From contig JADLAZ010000297.1 in the NCBI GenBank assembly GCA_020849725.1, positions 1-33,380 of the forward strand: a stretch of 33,380 nt of DNA, read 5' to 3'. The notes below the pieces were generated by a model. That model did not search any database, was not told the origin of the DNA, and saw nothing but the letters and a program-made list of their open reading frames with translations. The position numbers and the translations under genes are program-made. Of the stretch, positions 16,232-24,113 are shown piece by piece. The stretch's first letter is position 1, and each line of letters begins with the position of its first letter. Source of the stretch: Chloroflexota bacterium (lineage in GTDB: Bacteria > Chloroflexota > Chloroflexia > Thermomicrobiales > JADLAZ01).

Positions 16232-16246
16232 GAATCGGCCCGATTC
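16232..16246. promoter_or_regulatory. Second palindrome, candidate operator (15 bp)
   Basis: GAATCGG-C-CCGATTC is another perfect 7-1-7 inverted repeat, beginning 67 bases after the first one. It sits just upstream of a short AT-rich stretch (TATTAAG, 16251-16257) that could be part of a promoter. No confident -35 element was recognised. Confidence 0.4.
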
Positions 16247-16303
16247 TTCCTATTAAGTAGAGGGAGCATGCGGGCGGGCCGGCGCCGTGGAAGGAGGAAG
16301 GGG

Positions 16304-16483
16304 ATGGCGGCCGAGGCACGAGGCAACTGGGAGCGCGAGCCGTCGACATTCGAGGCGGTGACACGGGCGCAACTGGAGGCGCTGCGGGCCGACGTGGCCG
16401 AGTTGAAGACGCGGGTCAATGGCCTGCTGTGGGCGGTCGCGGCGGCGGTGGCGATCGAGATCGTCAAGACACTGCTCCGCTGA
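16304..16483 (+). CDS. XhlA-like small coiled-coil membrane protein (first cassette gene)
   Basis: 59 residues from ATG 16304, preceded by AAGGAGGAAGGGG. FEAVTRAQLEALRADVAELK-TRVN is a heptad-type coiled coil, then GLLWAVAAAVAIEIVKTLLR is one C-terminal membrane helix. This matches the shape of XhlA/hemolysin-type proteins that accompany phage holins, or a small phage membrane adaptor. Function is inferred from shape. It opens the virion cassette and precedes the terminase by 33 bases. Confidence 0.65.
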   Translation: MAAEARGNWEREPSTFEAVTRAQLEALRADVAELKTRVNGLLWAVAAAVAIEIVKTLLR

Positions 16484-16515
16484 GGCCGGCCGGCCCGCCA
16501 GGAGGTGAGCGCGGA

Positions 16516-17997
16516 GTGGATGGCGGACAGGCGCGCCGCACCGGCGGCGACCGGGTGCGCGATATTGCCGCCTTTTCGCGACGGTGCTGGCCCGACCGGC
16601 CGCTGCGGGGCTATCAGGTCGGCCCGGCGCAGGCGATCGTCGACAGCGTCCTGGGCGGCGGTGGGGCGACCTTCTGCCTCATCTTCAGCCGCCAGTCGGG
16701 CAAGGACGAGCTGGTGGCGCAGGTGACGGCCTTCCTGCTGCACCATTACCAGGAGCGCGGCGGCACGATCGTGCTGGCGGCGCCGACGCTGAACCCGCAG
16801 GCCGGCAACAGCCGCGACCGGTTGGTGGCGCGGCTGACTGGTGGCGCCGGCCTGGGTGAGCCGCGAACTCGGGCGGGCCGGCTCGTCCAGGTCGGCGTGG
16901 CGGAGGCGCTCTTCTTCAGTGCGGCGAAGCGAGCGCAGGCGCGCGGCGCGACGGCGTCGCTGCTGCTGCTGTGCAACGAGGCGCAGCACGTCGATGCGGA
17001 CCACTGGGACGCCGTCTTCGACCCGATGGCGGCCAGCACCAACGCCACGACCGTGTTCTTCGGCACGCCCTGGCAGCGGGGCAGCCTGCTGGCCCGCCAG
17101 ACGCGCTATTGCGCTGAGATGGAGGCCGGGGATGGTCGCCGGCGGGTCTTTCGCGTGCCGTGGGAGCTGGTGGCGGCCGAGATGCCAGCCTACGGCGACC
17201 GCGTCCGGGCGCGCATCGCCCAGTTGGGCGAGCAGCATCCGTTCATCCGCAGCGAGTATTGCCTGGAGGAGTTGGACGGCGCGGGCGGTCTGTTCGGCCC
17301 GGATCGGCAGGCGCATCTGGTGGGTGACCATCCCCGCCAGCGCCGGCCGACGCCGGGCCGCCAGTACGCACTGCTGATCGACGTGGCCGGCGCGGAGGAG
17401 ACGGCGGCCGAGGCGACGCCCGGTGGCGATGACTGGGGCACGCACCGGCGCGACGCCACCGCGCTGACGGTGGTGGAGGTGGACCACCGCACGCTGGCTG
17501 ACCCACTGCTGGGCCGGCCGACGTACCGGGTGGTCGACCGCACGCAGTGGGTGGGCGCGAAGCACACCAGCCTGTACGGCACGCTGCGCGACCTGGCCGA
17601 GAACGTCTGGCGGGCGCGCTGGGTGGTGATCGACGCCACCGGTGTCGGCGCTGGGCTGGCCGGATTCCTGGCGCAGGCGCTCGGTTCGCGCTGCCGGCCG
17701 GTCATCTTCACCAGCAAGAGCAAGAGCGACATCGGCTGGAGCTACCTGGCGGCGATCGACGCCGGCCGGGTGAAGGAGTACCGCGATGACGGCGCGGGCG
17801 ATACGCGCCGGTTCTGGCAGCAACTGGGAGCTTGCACCTATGAAGTGGCGCCGGGGCCGGGCCGCTCCCTGCGCTGGTCGGTGCCGAGCGCGACGTTGCA
17901 CGACGATCTGCTGGTGTCGGCGGCGCTGATCGGCTGGTTGGACCTGGCGATCGACTGGCGGACGCGGGTGGCGCACGGGCGGCCGAGCGGGGCGTAG
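16516..17997 (+). CDS. Phage terminase large subunit
   Basis: 493 residues. GTG 16516 is chosen: AGGAGGT lies at 16499-16505, ten bases before it. The ATPase domain has a Walker A-type loop FSRQSGKDE near residue 57-65, a coupling motif (TTVFFGTPW) and a Walker B-type strand LLLLCNEAQH near 149-158, where the usual Asp before the catalytic Glu is Asn. The C-terminal nuclease domain shows the acidic residues of RNase-H-like terminases: YALLIDVAGAEE, WVVIDATGVGAGLAGFLAQA and HDDLLVSAALIGW. The enzyme pumps DNA into proheads and cuts it to length. No small-terminase gene is recognised beside it. The frame is intact, so function is possible. Confidence 0.9.
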   Translation: MDGGQARRTGGDRVRDIAAFSRRCWPDRPLRGYQVGPAQAIVDSVLGGGGATFCLIFSRQSGKDELVAQVTAFLLHHYQERGGTIVLAAPTLNPQAGNSRDRLVARLTGGAGLGEPRTRAGRLVQVGVAEALFFSAAKRAQARGATASLLLLCNEAQHVDADHWDAVFDPMAASTNATTVFFGTPWQRGSLLARQTRYCAEMEAGDGRRRVFRVPWELVAAEMPAYGDRVRARIAQLGEQHPFIRSEYCLEELDGAGGLFGPDRQAHLVGDHPRQRRPTPGRQYALLIDVAGAEETAAEATPGGDDWGTHRRDATALTVVEVDHRTLADPLLGRPTYRVVDRTQWVGAKHTSLYGTLRDLAENVWRARWVVIDATGVGAGLAGFLAQALGSRCRPVIFTSKSKSDIGWSYLAAIDAGRVKEYRDDGAGDTRRFWQQLGACTYEVAPGPGRSLRWSVPSATLHDDLLVSAALIGWLDLAIDWRTRVAHGRPSGA

Positions 17998-18156
17998 GTG
18001 GCGGCCGGCGGTCGCGCGCTGGGGTGGGCGGGGTGACGATCGCCTACCGTCTGTCACGCCGGTGAATGCCGGCATCCCGGCCGGACGAGGGGAACTGACG
18101 GGGTGGCAGGGAGCTGCCCAGGAGTGTGGCCGGCCCGACGCCGGCAAGGAGGACAC

Positions 18157-18510
18157 GTGGACGAGGCAACACTGGCGGAGGATGCGGTGGTGGCAGCGCC
18201 AGACGCGGGCGCGGGTGACGAGGCGGGGGAGGCGCTGGCGCTGGCGCGCGAGGCGCTGATCGCGGCACACCCGGAGGCGGTGCCGGAGCTGATCGGAGGC
18301 GCGACGGTGGACGAGTTGCGGGCCAGCGTGGCGGTCGCCCGGCAGGCGTACGCGCGCATCGCTGAGATGGCGCGCGCTCGACTCGCGGCCGAGTCGGTCA
18401 GCCCGGCGGCGGTGACGCGCTCGCAGGCGGTGGACCTGACGGCGCTCAGCCCGAGCGCCAAGATCGCGCACGCGCTGCGCCGGCGTGAGGCGGGCAACGC
18501 GATGGCGTGA
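18157..18510 (+). CDS. Scaffold-like or capsid-assembly protein (inferred)
   Basis: 117 residues from GTG 18157, with AAGGAGGA just upstream. Acidic, Ala-rich N-terminus, then helical segments (AREALIAAHPEAVPELIGGA, RASVAVARQAYARIAEMARA) and a short basic C-terminus (SPSAKIAHALRRREAGNAMA). The Ala/Glu-rich helical composition, small basic C-terminal tail and position directly before the major capsid gene fit a scaffold-type assembly protein; no sequence family is recognised. Fully intact frame. Confidence 0.55.
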   Translation: MDEATLAEDAVVAAPDAGAGDEAGEALALAREALIAAHPEAVPELIGGATVDELRASVAVARQAYARIAEMARARLAAESVSPAAVTRSQAVDLTALSPSAKIAHALRRREAGNAMA

Positions 18511-18616
18511 CGGCGTGCCATGGTCCGGGGCGACGTTCGCCCTCGCCAGGTGGTCACGGCATCACGCAGTCACCGAGGCGGGTGGCAGGCAGCAGGCAGA
18601 GGCGAGAGGAGACGAC

Positions 18617-19513
18617 GTGGCACTGACGAAGGCGCAGGCGGCGCTGCTGACGCAGGACATGTTCCAGCGCGGAATCATTGAGACGGTGGTCAAAGAGAGC
18701 GATGTGTTGAAGTACCTGCCCTTCGAGCAGATCGTCGGCACGGGCGTGACCTACGCGCGCGAGAGCGCGCTGGCTGCGGCGGCGTGGTACGACGTGGGGG
18801 ACACGTGGGCGGAAGGCGTGGCGACGGTGGCACAGGTGACGCAGGCGCTCAGCGTGCTGGGTGGCGACGCCGACGTGGACCACTTTCTGAGCCAGAGCTA
18901 TGCCGACCCGAACGATCTGGAGGCGCTGATCGTCGAGGGGAAGGCAAAGGCGCTGGCCTACGAGTTCAACGAGACGTTCTGGGATGGCGACATCGGTGTG
19001 GATGTCAAGCAGTTCAACGGCATCTACAAGACGCTGGCGGGCACGGGCCAGGAGTTGGACGCTGGCGCCAACGGGGCGGTGCTGACGCTGGACATGCTGG
19101 ACCAGGTGATCGACCTGGTGAAGCCGGGTAAGCCGGACGCGCTGTTCATGAGCCGCCGCAGCCGGCGGAAGCTGAAGTCGCTGCGCCGCACCTCGGGCAC
19201 GGCGCTGGAGACGAGCCTGGACCAGTTCGGCCAGCGCATCGATCAGTACGACGGCATTCCGGTCCACATCGACGACAACATCCTCGACACCTACGCGCAG
19301 GGCACGAGCGGCAACGTCTGCTCGCGCATCTACGCCGTGCAGTTCGGGATGGGCCGCGGCGTCGTCGGCTTCGAGAACGGCGGCATTCAGGTCGAGGACG
19401 TCGGCCGGCTGGAGACGAAGAACGTCAACCGCTGGCGGTTGAAGTGGTACGTGACGATCGCGGTGCAGCGGCCCCTGGGGGCGGCGGTGCTGGATGGGGT
19501 CAAGGATAGTTAG
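18617..19513 (+). CDS. Phage major capsid protein
   Basis: 298 residues from GTG 18617 with GAGAGGAGA upstream. VALTKAQAALLTQDMFQRGI, then IETVVKESDVLKYLPFEQIV, then the A-domain region VTQALSVLGGDADVDHFLSQ, FNETFWDGDIGVDVKQFNGI and DALFMSRRSRRKLKSLRRTS. A C-terminal strand follows (VNRWRLKWYVTIAVQRPLGA). This set is typical of HK97-fold coats annotated as phage major capsid proteins, without a cleaved delta domain or adjacent protease. It should form the shell of the particle. Confidence 0.82.
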   Translation: MALTKAQAALLTQDMFQRGIIETVVKESDVLKYLPFEQIVGTGVTYARESALAAAAWYDVGDTWAEGVATVAQVTQALSVLGGDADVDHFLSQSYADPNDLEALIVEGKAKALAYEFNETFWDGDIGVDVKQFNGIYKTLAGTGQELDAGANGAVLTLDMLDQVIDLVKPGKPDALFMSRRSRRKLKSLRRTSGTALETSLDQFGQRIDQYDGIPVHIDDNILDTYAQGTSGNVCSRIYAVQFGMGRGVVGFENGGIQVEDVGRLETKNVNRWRLKWYVTIAVQRPLGAAVLDGVKDS

Positions 19514-19574
19514 TAATGAGTAATGAGTAATGATAGTCCTTCCCCGGCACTCATTGCTCATCACTGGAGGAAGC
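19513..19574. repeat. TAATGAG-type tandem repeat with partial inverted partner
   Basis: TAATGAG units repeat three times right after the capsid gene stop, and ACTCATTGCTCATCACT follows before the portal start as an imperfect inverted copy. The same kind of repeat recurs at 20841-20864 and 24838-24860, each at the 3' end of a cassette gene. Confidence 0.55.
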
Positions 19575-20858
19575 GTGGAGCGGCGGGCGGTGGGGCAGGA
19601 TGGGGCGCGGACGGCGCGCTATGCGGAGTTGCTGGCCTTCTACAGTGGGGCACAATGGGCGGGGCGGCCGCGGGCGCGCGAGCGGCGGATCACGGTCAAC
19701 TACGCCCGCGCCTTCGTGCGCAAGTCCGTGTCGTTCCTGTTCGCCGAGCCGGTGACCTGGACGGCGCCGGACGGGCCACCGGCGGCCGAGGTGGCGCTGC
19801 GCGAGATCGCCGAGGCCAATGACCTGTATCGCATCGACTTCGACACGGCGATCGACGCGGCGGTGCTGGGCGACGGCGCCTTCAAGGTCACCTGGGACGC
19901 GGCGGCGGCGCTGCCGCGCATCACGCCGGTGGATGTGCAGGGGCTGACCTGCTGGTGGCGGCCGGACGACTTCCGGACACTGACGCGGGTGGTGCAGAGC
20001 TACCGGCTGGCCGAGCCAGCGCCGGTGGTGGGGCGACCAGGGACAGCGGCCGGCGCGCCGGGGCCGGTCGTCATCGAAGACTGGCGGCCGGACCGGCTGG
20101 TGGTTGAGGTGGACGGCCAGGTGACGCGCGACGGGCCGAACCCCTACCCATGGCTGCCGTTCGTCGTTTTTCCGAACGAAGCGCAGCCGAGCGAGTTCTG
20201 GGGCGTGTCCGACCTGGAGGACATCCGGCCGGTGTGTGCCGAGTTGAACCGGCGGCTGAGCGTGCTGAGCCAGATCCTGGACTACAGCGGCGCGCCGGTG
20301 GCGGTGCTGGCGAACGTTGAGGGCAGCGACGGCATCGTCATGGAGCCGGGGGCGACGTGGGAGCTGCCGGAGAAGGCAGAGGCATACCTGCTGGACCTGC
20401 TGGCTGGCGGCGGTGTCGAGTTGCACATCAAGGCCATCGAGGCGCTCTACCGGGTGCTGCACGACCTGGCCGAGACACCGCGCACGGCCTTTGGCGACGG
20501 CGCCGGTGGGCTGTCGGGGGTGGCGCTGGAGGCGCTGCTGCAGCCGCTGATCCAGAAAGTGCGCCGCAAGCGGGCGATCTGGGACGGCGTCTTTCGGCGG
20601 CGCAATGCGATGGCGCTGGACTTGCTGGCAGCGCACGGCCGCGAGGTCGGCACACGCCGCACGACGACGGTCTGGCCGCCGATCACACCGCGCGACCGGC
20701 CGCAACTGGTGCGCGACGAGGTGGCGCTGGTGCAGGCGGGCATCCACAGCCGGCAGCGCGCCGCCGAGCGCCTGGGTGACGAGCGGCCGGCGGCCGAGTT
20801 CGCGACGGTGGTGGCGGAGCGGGCAGCCCTGACGGACGCAGTGATGAGTGATGAGTGA
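19575..20858 (+). CDS. Phage portal protein (SPP1 Gp6-like)
   Basis: 427 residues. GTG 19575 is chosen since GGAGG lies four bases before it. RYAELLAFYSGAQW, then NYARAFVRKSVSFLFAEPVT, is the usual N-terminal portal signature. PVDVQGLTCWWRPDDFRTLT, PWLPFVVFPNEAQPSEFWGV-SDLEDI, NRRLSVLSQILDYSGAPVAV and LSGVALEALLQPLIQKVRRK follow, matching the wing and stem of SPP1 Gp6-type portals. The dodecameric portal is the DNA channel and terminase docking site. Here it follows the capsid gene rather than preceding it. The last four codons and the stop lie in a GATGAGT repeat. Confidence 0.85.
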   Translation: MERRAVGQDGARTARYAELLAFYSGAQWAGRPRARERRITVNYARAFVRKSVSFLFAEPVTWTAPDGPPAAEVALREIAEANDLYRIDFDTAIDAAVLGDGAFKVTWDAAAALPRITPVDVQGLTCWWRPDDFRTLTRVVQSYRLAEPAPVVGRPGTAAGAPGPVVIEDWRPDRLVVEVDGQVTRDGPNPYPWLPFVVFPNEAQPSEFWGVSDLEDIRPVCAELNRRLSVLSQILDYSGAPVAVLANVEGSDGIVMEPGATWELPEKAEAYLLDLLAGGGVELHIKAIEALYRVLHDLAETPRTAFGDGAGGLSGVALEALLQPLIQKVRRKRAIWDGVFRRRNAMALDLLAAHGREVGTRRTTTVWPPITPRDRPQLVRDEVALVQAGIHSRQRAAERLGDERPAAEFATVVAERAALTDAVMSDE

Positions 20859-20864
20859 TGAGTG
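20841..20864. repeat. GATGAGT tandem repeat over the portal stop
   Basis: Four GTGATGA units in tandem, encoding the last four residues (MSDE) and stop of the portal protein. Same family as the repeats after the capsid and 24555 genes. Confidence 0.55.
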
Positions 20865-20875
20865 AAGGTTGGGCG

Positions 20876-21367
20876 CTACTCTCCGATGAGGGCGGCGACA
20901 ATACCGGTGAGGCGGCCGAATTCGACATAATTCTTGCCGCTGCCGGTGTAGATGACGATGCTGACCACCGCCTCGCCGGTGATGACGAGCAGGCCGCTGC
21001 TGGTTTCGGTGGGCGACCCGTGGATGGTGAAGGTCACTTCGACCGTGCCGTGCCGATCGCCGTGGTTGGCGAAGCGGATCACGCCGTCGCCGGCACAGGT
21101 TGCTGTCACGCTGACGAGCGTGTCGCTGTCCCAGGTGGCGGTCAGCGCCGGTGGCTGGCAGCGCGCATGGATGGCGGCGACGGCGCCGCGGTGGGCGCGC
21201 ATGGTCACGTCGCCGTCGGTGACGGTGAGGTCGAACGGCTGCGCGCCGGTGTCCAGGCGGCCGCGGACGCGCAGGCGATCGAGCGGAGGTGCGTCCGGGG
21301 CGGGCAGGAGGCGCAGGAGCCGCGGGCGCGGCCGGCCAAACGAGACGGGGCTGCGTCGACCAAGCAT
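20876..21367 (-). CDS. Opposite-strand beta-rich protein within the virion cassette
   Basis: 163 residues from ATG 21367, with GGAG seven bases upstream on the minus strand. Pro/Arg-rich N-terminus, then a beta-rich part: LTVTDGDVTMRAHRGAVAAI, TATWDSDTLVSVTATCAGDG, GTVEVTFTIHGSPTETSSGL, LVITGEAVVSIVIYTGSGKN, YVEFGRLTGIVAALIG. It reads like a virion decoration or fibre-type fold, but no family is recognised. It is tail-to-tail with the portal gene (17-base gap) and divergent from the holin-like gene, so it splits the cassette into two plus-strand blocks. The opposing frame is less protein-like. Confidence 0.6.
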   Translation of the reverse strand: MLGRRSPVSFGRPRPRLLRLLPAPDAPPLDRLRVRGRLDTGAQPFDLTVTDGDVTMRAHRGAVAAIHARCQPPALTATWDSDTLVSVTATCAGDGVIRFANHGDRHGTVEVTFTIHGSPTETSSGLLVITGEAVVSIVIYTGSGKNYVEFGRLTGIVAALIGE

Positions 21368-21423
21368 GGGCGGCTCCAGTCACTCGGGGGCGACGGCCCT
21401 GGCGCGCCGGGTCGTGCTGGGCG

Positions 21424-21438
21424 GCGGCGCAGCGCCGC
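21424..21438. promoter_or_regulatory. GC-rich palindrome in divergent gap
   Basis: GCGGCGC-A-GCGCCGC is a third 7-1-7 inverted repeat, in the divergent gap between the minus-strand gene and the holin-like gene. It contains only G and C apart from the centre, so chance or a simple hairpin is quite possible. Confidence 0.2.
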
Positions 21439-21520
21439 GGTTACCGATGTCTACGCGCGCGGGGCGGCCAACATCAATGGATGAACACGCTGTCAGGAAG
21501 TGATGGTCGGGGAGGGCGCG

Positions 21521-21778
21521 ATGCCGGTCGAGGTGTATGGAGTGCTGCTGGCGCCGCTGATCGTCGGCGTCGTCGAGGTGGCCAAGCGGGCGGGACTGCC
21601 GGCGCGGCTGGCGCCGCTGCTGGCGCTGGCGCTGGGACTGGGCATCGCCGGGGCGCTGGCGACGCAGCCGGCGCCGGCGCGGGTGGCGCTGTGGGGGCTG
21701 GCGCTGGGGCTGTCGGCGGTCGGACTGTACAGCGGGGCGCGGGCGGTGGCGCGGGGCGGCCAGCATGACCGCGCCTGA
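21521..21778 (+). CDS. Holin-like small membrane protein
   Basis: 85 residues. ATG 21521 is preferred because GGAGGG lies just upstream. VYGVLLAPLIVGVVEVAKRA, then LAPLLALALGLGIAGALATQ and VALWGLALGLSAVGLYSGAR, give two to three membrane helices with a charged tail (ARGGQHDRA). Size, helix layout and overlap of 14 bases with the amidase gene are typical of holin/endolysin pairs. Known role: pores in the membrane that let the amidase reach the wall. Confidence 0.7.
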   Translation: MPVEVYGVLLAPLIVGVVEVAKRAGLPARLAPLLALALGLGIAGALATQPAPARVALWGLALGLSAVGLYSGARAVARGGQHDRA

Positions 21779-22478
21779 GCCGGTGACGCCGAACCGCTGG
21801 GCGGGGCGGAACGGACAGCACGTGGCGGCGCTGGTGCTGCACATCACCGACGGCGACACGGCCGTCGGGGCGCTGGCCTGGTTCCGCGATCCGCGCAGCC
21901 AGGTCAGCGCCCACTACGTCGTCGACCGGGATGGCGCGGTCATCGCCGTCGTGGCTGAGGGCGACACCGCCTGGGCCAACGGCCGGCTGGCGCGGCCGAA
22001 CCTCGCCAACCCGCTGATCGCCGGCTGGGCGGCGGCCGGGCTGAACCCGAACTGGGTGACGCTGAGCATCGAGGTCGTCGGGCGGCCAGGGGCGCCGTGG
22101 CCGGCGGCACAGCGGGCGGCGGTGGCGCGGCTGATCGGCGACTGCTGCCGGCGGCACGGCCTGCCGATCGACCGGACGCACGTCGTCGGCCACGGCGAGC
22201 TGGACAGCGTGACGCGGGCGCGCTGCCCCAGCCTGAGCGAGGGTCAGTGGGACACGCTGCTGGCCGAGGCGCGGGCGCACGCCGCCGATCCGACCGGCGG
22301 CTTCGCCGTGGGGGCGGGCATCCGGGCGGCACTGGCGGTGGCCGGCGACGTGGCGCTGGGGCCGGAGCGCTACCTGCGGGCGGCCGACGGCGGCGAGGTG
22401 TCGGTCGTGGCCGGACGGGATGGGCTGTACGTGTGGGCGGCGGATGGGGGTGGGGTGTATCGGGTGGGGCGGGCGTGA
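21765..22478 (+). CDS. N-acetylmuramoyl-L-alanine amidase (endolysin)
   Basis: 237 residues. An amidase_2 (T7-lysozyme/PGRP) domain covers residues about 15-170: AALVLHITDGDTAVGALAWF (zinc His26), SAHYVVDRDG, GDTAWANG, NPNWVTLSIEVVG, HVVGHGELDS (zinc His143) and RCPS (zinc Cys154). It cleaves the bond between muramic acid and the stem peptide. The C-terminal 60 residues (LGPERYLRAADGGEVSVVAG, RDGLYVWAADGGGVYRVG) are a short repeat-like segment of unknown role, perhaps wall binding. Overlaps the holin-like gene, so they are translated together. This location inside the structural block is unusual. Confidence 0.9.
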   Translation: MTAPEPVTPNRWAGRNGQHVAALVLHITDGDTAVGALAWFRDPRSQVSAHYVVDRDGAVIAVVAEGDTAWANGRLARPNLANPLIAGWAAAGLNPNWVTLSIEVVGRPGAPWPAAQRAAVARLIGDCCRRHGLPIDRTHVVGHGELDSVTRARCPSLSEGQWDTLLAEARAHAADPTGGFAVGAGIRAALAVAGDVALGPERYLRAADGGEVSVVAGRDGLYVWAADGGGVYRVGRA

Positions 22479-22526
22479 TGGGATTGCGGGTGGGGTGTGT
22501 CGGGATGGAGTGGGAAGGAGAGGCGT

Positions 22527-22994
22527 GTGGCGGGGTTTGTGACGAACCGGGGCAAGAAGCGGGAGCTGGATGTGATGTATCGCGGGCAGAACGTGCCGGG
22601 TGGCTTCTACGTCGCACTGGTCACGGCGGCGGCGGCGCCGACGGTTGACACCAACCTGTGGAGTGATCTCAGCGCCAACGAGGTCGCCGCCGGCAACGGC
22701 TACACCGCCGGCGGCCAGGCGCTGGCGCGCGGCACGGCCGGCTTCGACGTGCTGACCGAGGATGACAGCGCCGACCGGGCCTTCGTGCAGGCGGCGAACA
22801 TCGTCTGGACGGCCAGCGGCGGGCCGATCCCGGCCAGTGGCAGCGGCGCGCGCTACGCCGTCCTGCTTGACGACAACGGCACACCGGCCAGCCGCGAGGT
22901 GCTGCTGGTGTGGGACCTGGGCGCGGATCGGACGGTCAGCAGCGGCCAGACGCTGACATTGCAGGACGCCGAACGGCGGACGAACAACGGGTAG
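22527..22994 (+). CDS. Phage structural-type protein, unknown role
   Basis: 155 residues from GTG 22527 after AAGGAGAGG. VAGFVTNRGKKRELDVMYRG, then FYVALVTAAAAPTVDTNLWS, then VLTEDDSADRAFVQAANIVW, GPIPASGSGARYAVLLDDNG, VLLVWDLGADRTVSSGQTLT. The opening and the pattern with a late VSSGQTLTLQ strand resemble small proteins found in structural blocks of many phages of diverse hosts; they have no proven function (possibly decoration or fibre parts). Complete frame; short spacer to the amidase gene. Confidence 0.65.
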   Translation: MAGFVTNRGKKRELDVMYRGQNVPGGFYVALVTAAAAPTVDTNLWSDLSANEVAAGNGYTAGGQALARGTAGFDVLTEDDSADRAFVQAANIVWTASGGPIPASGSGARYAVLLDDNGTPASREVLLVWDLGADRTVSSGQTLTLQDAERRTNNG

Positions 22995-23343
22995 GGGATG
23001 GGGGTCGGGGGTCGGGGGTCGGAGGGTGGGCGCGTGGTTTGCTGGTGAAGTGGGTGATGGGGCGAGGTGGCTATCCCCCTAACCCCCCTTGTCAGGAGGG
23101 AATGGTCCGACGCGCCGCCGCCTGATTCCCCCCTGACAAGGGGGGTTAGGGGGGTTAAGCCTGGTCGTCACGCCGCATCGGTCGCTGCTGGCTTCGGCTC
23201 CGCTCAGCCAGCGGGCCAGTCACCGGCGCCCGATCCCCGATCCCCGATCCCTGACCCCTGACCCCCGATCCCTGGCCCCCGATCCCCGGTCCCCGATCCC
23301 CGGTCCCCGACCCCCGACCCCCGACCCCCACCAAGGAGGCGAC
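22995..23343. repeat. Repeat-filled gap: 29-bp inverted repeat plus GATCCCC/GACCCCC tandem array
   Basis: Arms at 23075-23103 and 23125-23153 are reverse complements over 29 bases with one mismatch (cores CCCCCTAACC and GGTTAGGGGG). The interval 23230-23331 is a degenerate tandem array of GATCCCC, GGTCCCC and GACCCCC units. The complementary units (GGGGGTC) occur just after the preceding stop, at 22998-23022. No gene is present; the 23344 gene's ribosome binding site (AAGGAGG, 23333-23339) directly follows the array. It looks like host-type intergenic repeats inserted into the cassette. Confidence 0.8.
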
Positions 23344-23889
23344 ATGGGCGACAGCAATGTGCCGATCACGGCGGGCAGTGGGACGAACATCAGCACGCGG
23401 ACGAACGCGAGTGGCGAGCATCTGCAGGTGATGATGCTGGGTCGGGATGGCAACGATGGGGTGCTGGACCCGGCGGCGCTGGCCGACGCGCTGGCCAACC
23501 CGACGACGCTGGCGCTGGGGGCGCTGGGGCTGGTGTACGCGCCGAGCAGTGGCACAGCGCAGTGGGACCGGCTGCGGACGCCGAATGTGTTCAAGACGGT
23601 CAGCCTGTCGTCTGGCACGGCCGAGACGACGATCTGGACGCCGGGCAGCGGCCGCAAGTTCCGGCTGATGGGCTTCTGGTTCAAAGTCGGCTCGACGGCG
23701 GCAGTGCTGACCTTCAAAGACGGCTCGGGTGGCGCGACGATCTTCGTTGGTGCGGCGACGGGCAACGACAACACCGGCGCGGTCAATCTGGGCAACGGCA
23801 TCCTCAGTGGTGCGGCGAACAATGTGCTGACGGTGACGCGCTCCGGCTCGACGACGCTGGACGGCACGGTGTGGGGGGTGGAGGAATGA
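23344..23889 (+). CDS. Phage structural-type protein, unknown role
   Basis: 181 residues from ATG 23344. MGDSNVPITAGSGTNISTRT, then GEHLQVMMLGRDGNDGVLDP, then Gly/Ser-rich beta segments: GRKFRLMGFWFKVGSTAAVL, TFKDGSGGATIFVGAATGND, LSGAANNVLTVTRSGSTTLD. Beta-sandwich-like composition with a short acidic end (GVEE). Proteins of this general kind occur among phage virion or fibre components; no function is recognised. Stop and the next start overlap (ATGA at 23886). Confidence 0.6.
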   Translation: MGDSNVPITAGSGTNISTRTNASGEHLQVMMLGRDGNDGVLDPAALADALANPTTLALGALGLVYAPSSGTAQWDRLRTPNVFKTVSLSSGTAETTIWTPGSGRKFRLMGFWFKVGSTAAVLTFKDGSGGATIFVGAATGNDNTGAVNLGNGILSGAANNVLTVTRSGSTTLDGTVWGVEE

Positions 23890-24113
23890 GCCGGGTAACG
23901 GGTGTGCAGATTGAGGACGGGCTGGCGATCGTCACGCTGGAGGACGCGACCAGCGTCAGCCAGGTGGCGATCCCGTTGACCGAGCTGGCCGGCACGTCGG
24001 CTGGTGAGGCGCGGGCGATCGTGCGTCAGTACGCGCGGGTGACGCTGCCGCCGGCCGACCCGCCGGCGGTGGTGGCGCTGCGGGCGCTGCTGCTAGGGCA
24101 GACGATCTCGTGA
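23886..24113 (+). CDS. Small cassette protein, unknown
   Basis: 75 residues from ATG 23886, four-base ATGA overlap with the preceding gene and a GGAGG just before. MSRVTGVQIEDGLAIVTLED, then ATSVSQVAIPLTELAGTSAG, then a helix (EARAIVRQYARVTLPPADPP) and an Ala/Leu-rich end. No family recognised. It is overlapped at its end by the next gene (TGATG), so the three are translationally coupled. Confidence 0.55.
   Translation: MSRVTGVQIEDGLAIVTLEDATSVSQVAIPLTELAGTSAGEARAIVRQYARVTLPPADPPAVVALRALLLGQTIS

Noticed and set aside
15340..18471. Minus-strand frame reading through the CHRD gene and under the terminase and cassette leader
   Set aside because: Only the CHRD portion is a real gene; the upstream part is Arg/Pro-rich antisense of the terminase and the signal peptide start at 15900 is clear.
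20855..21484. Long plus-strand frame opposite the minus-strand cassette gene
   Set aside because: Composition (runs such as GDGEVERLRAGVQAAADAQA) is typical of antisense shadow; the minus-strand frame has a ribosome binding site and protein-like strands.
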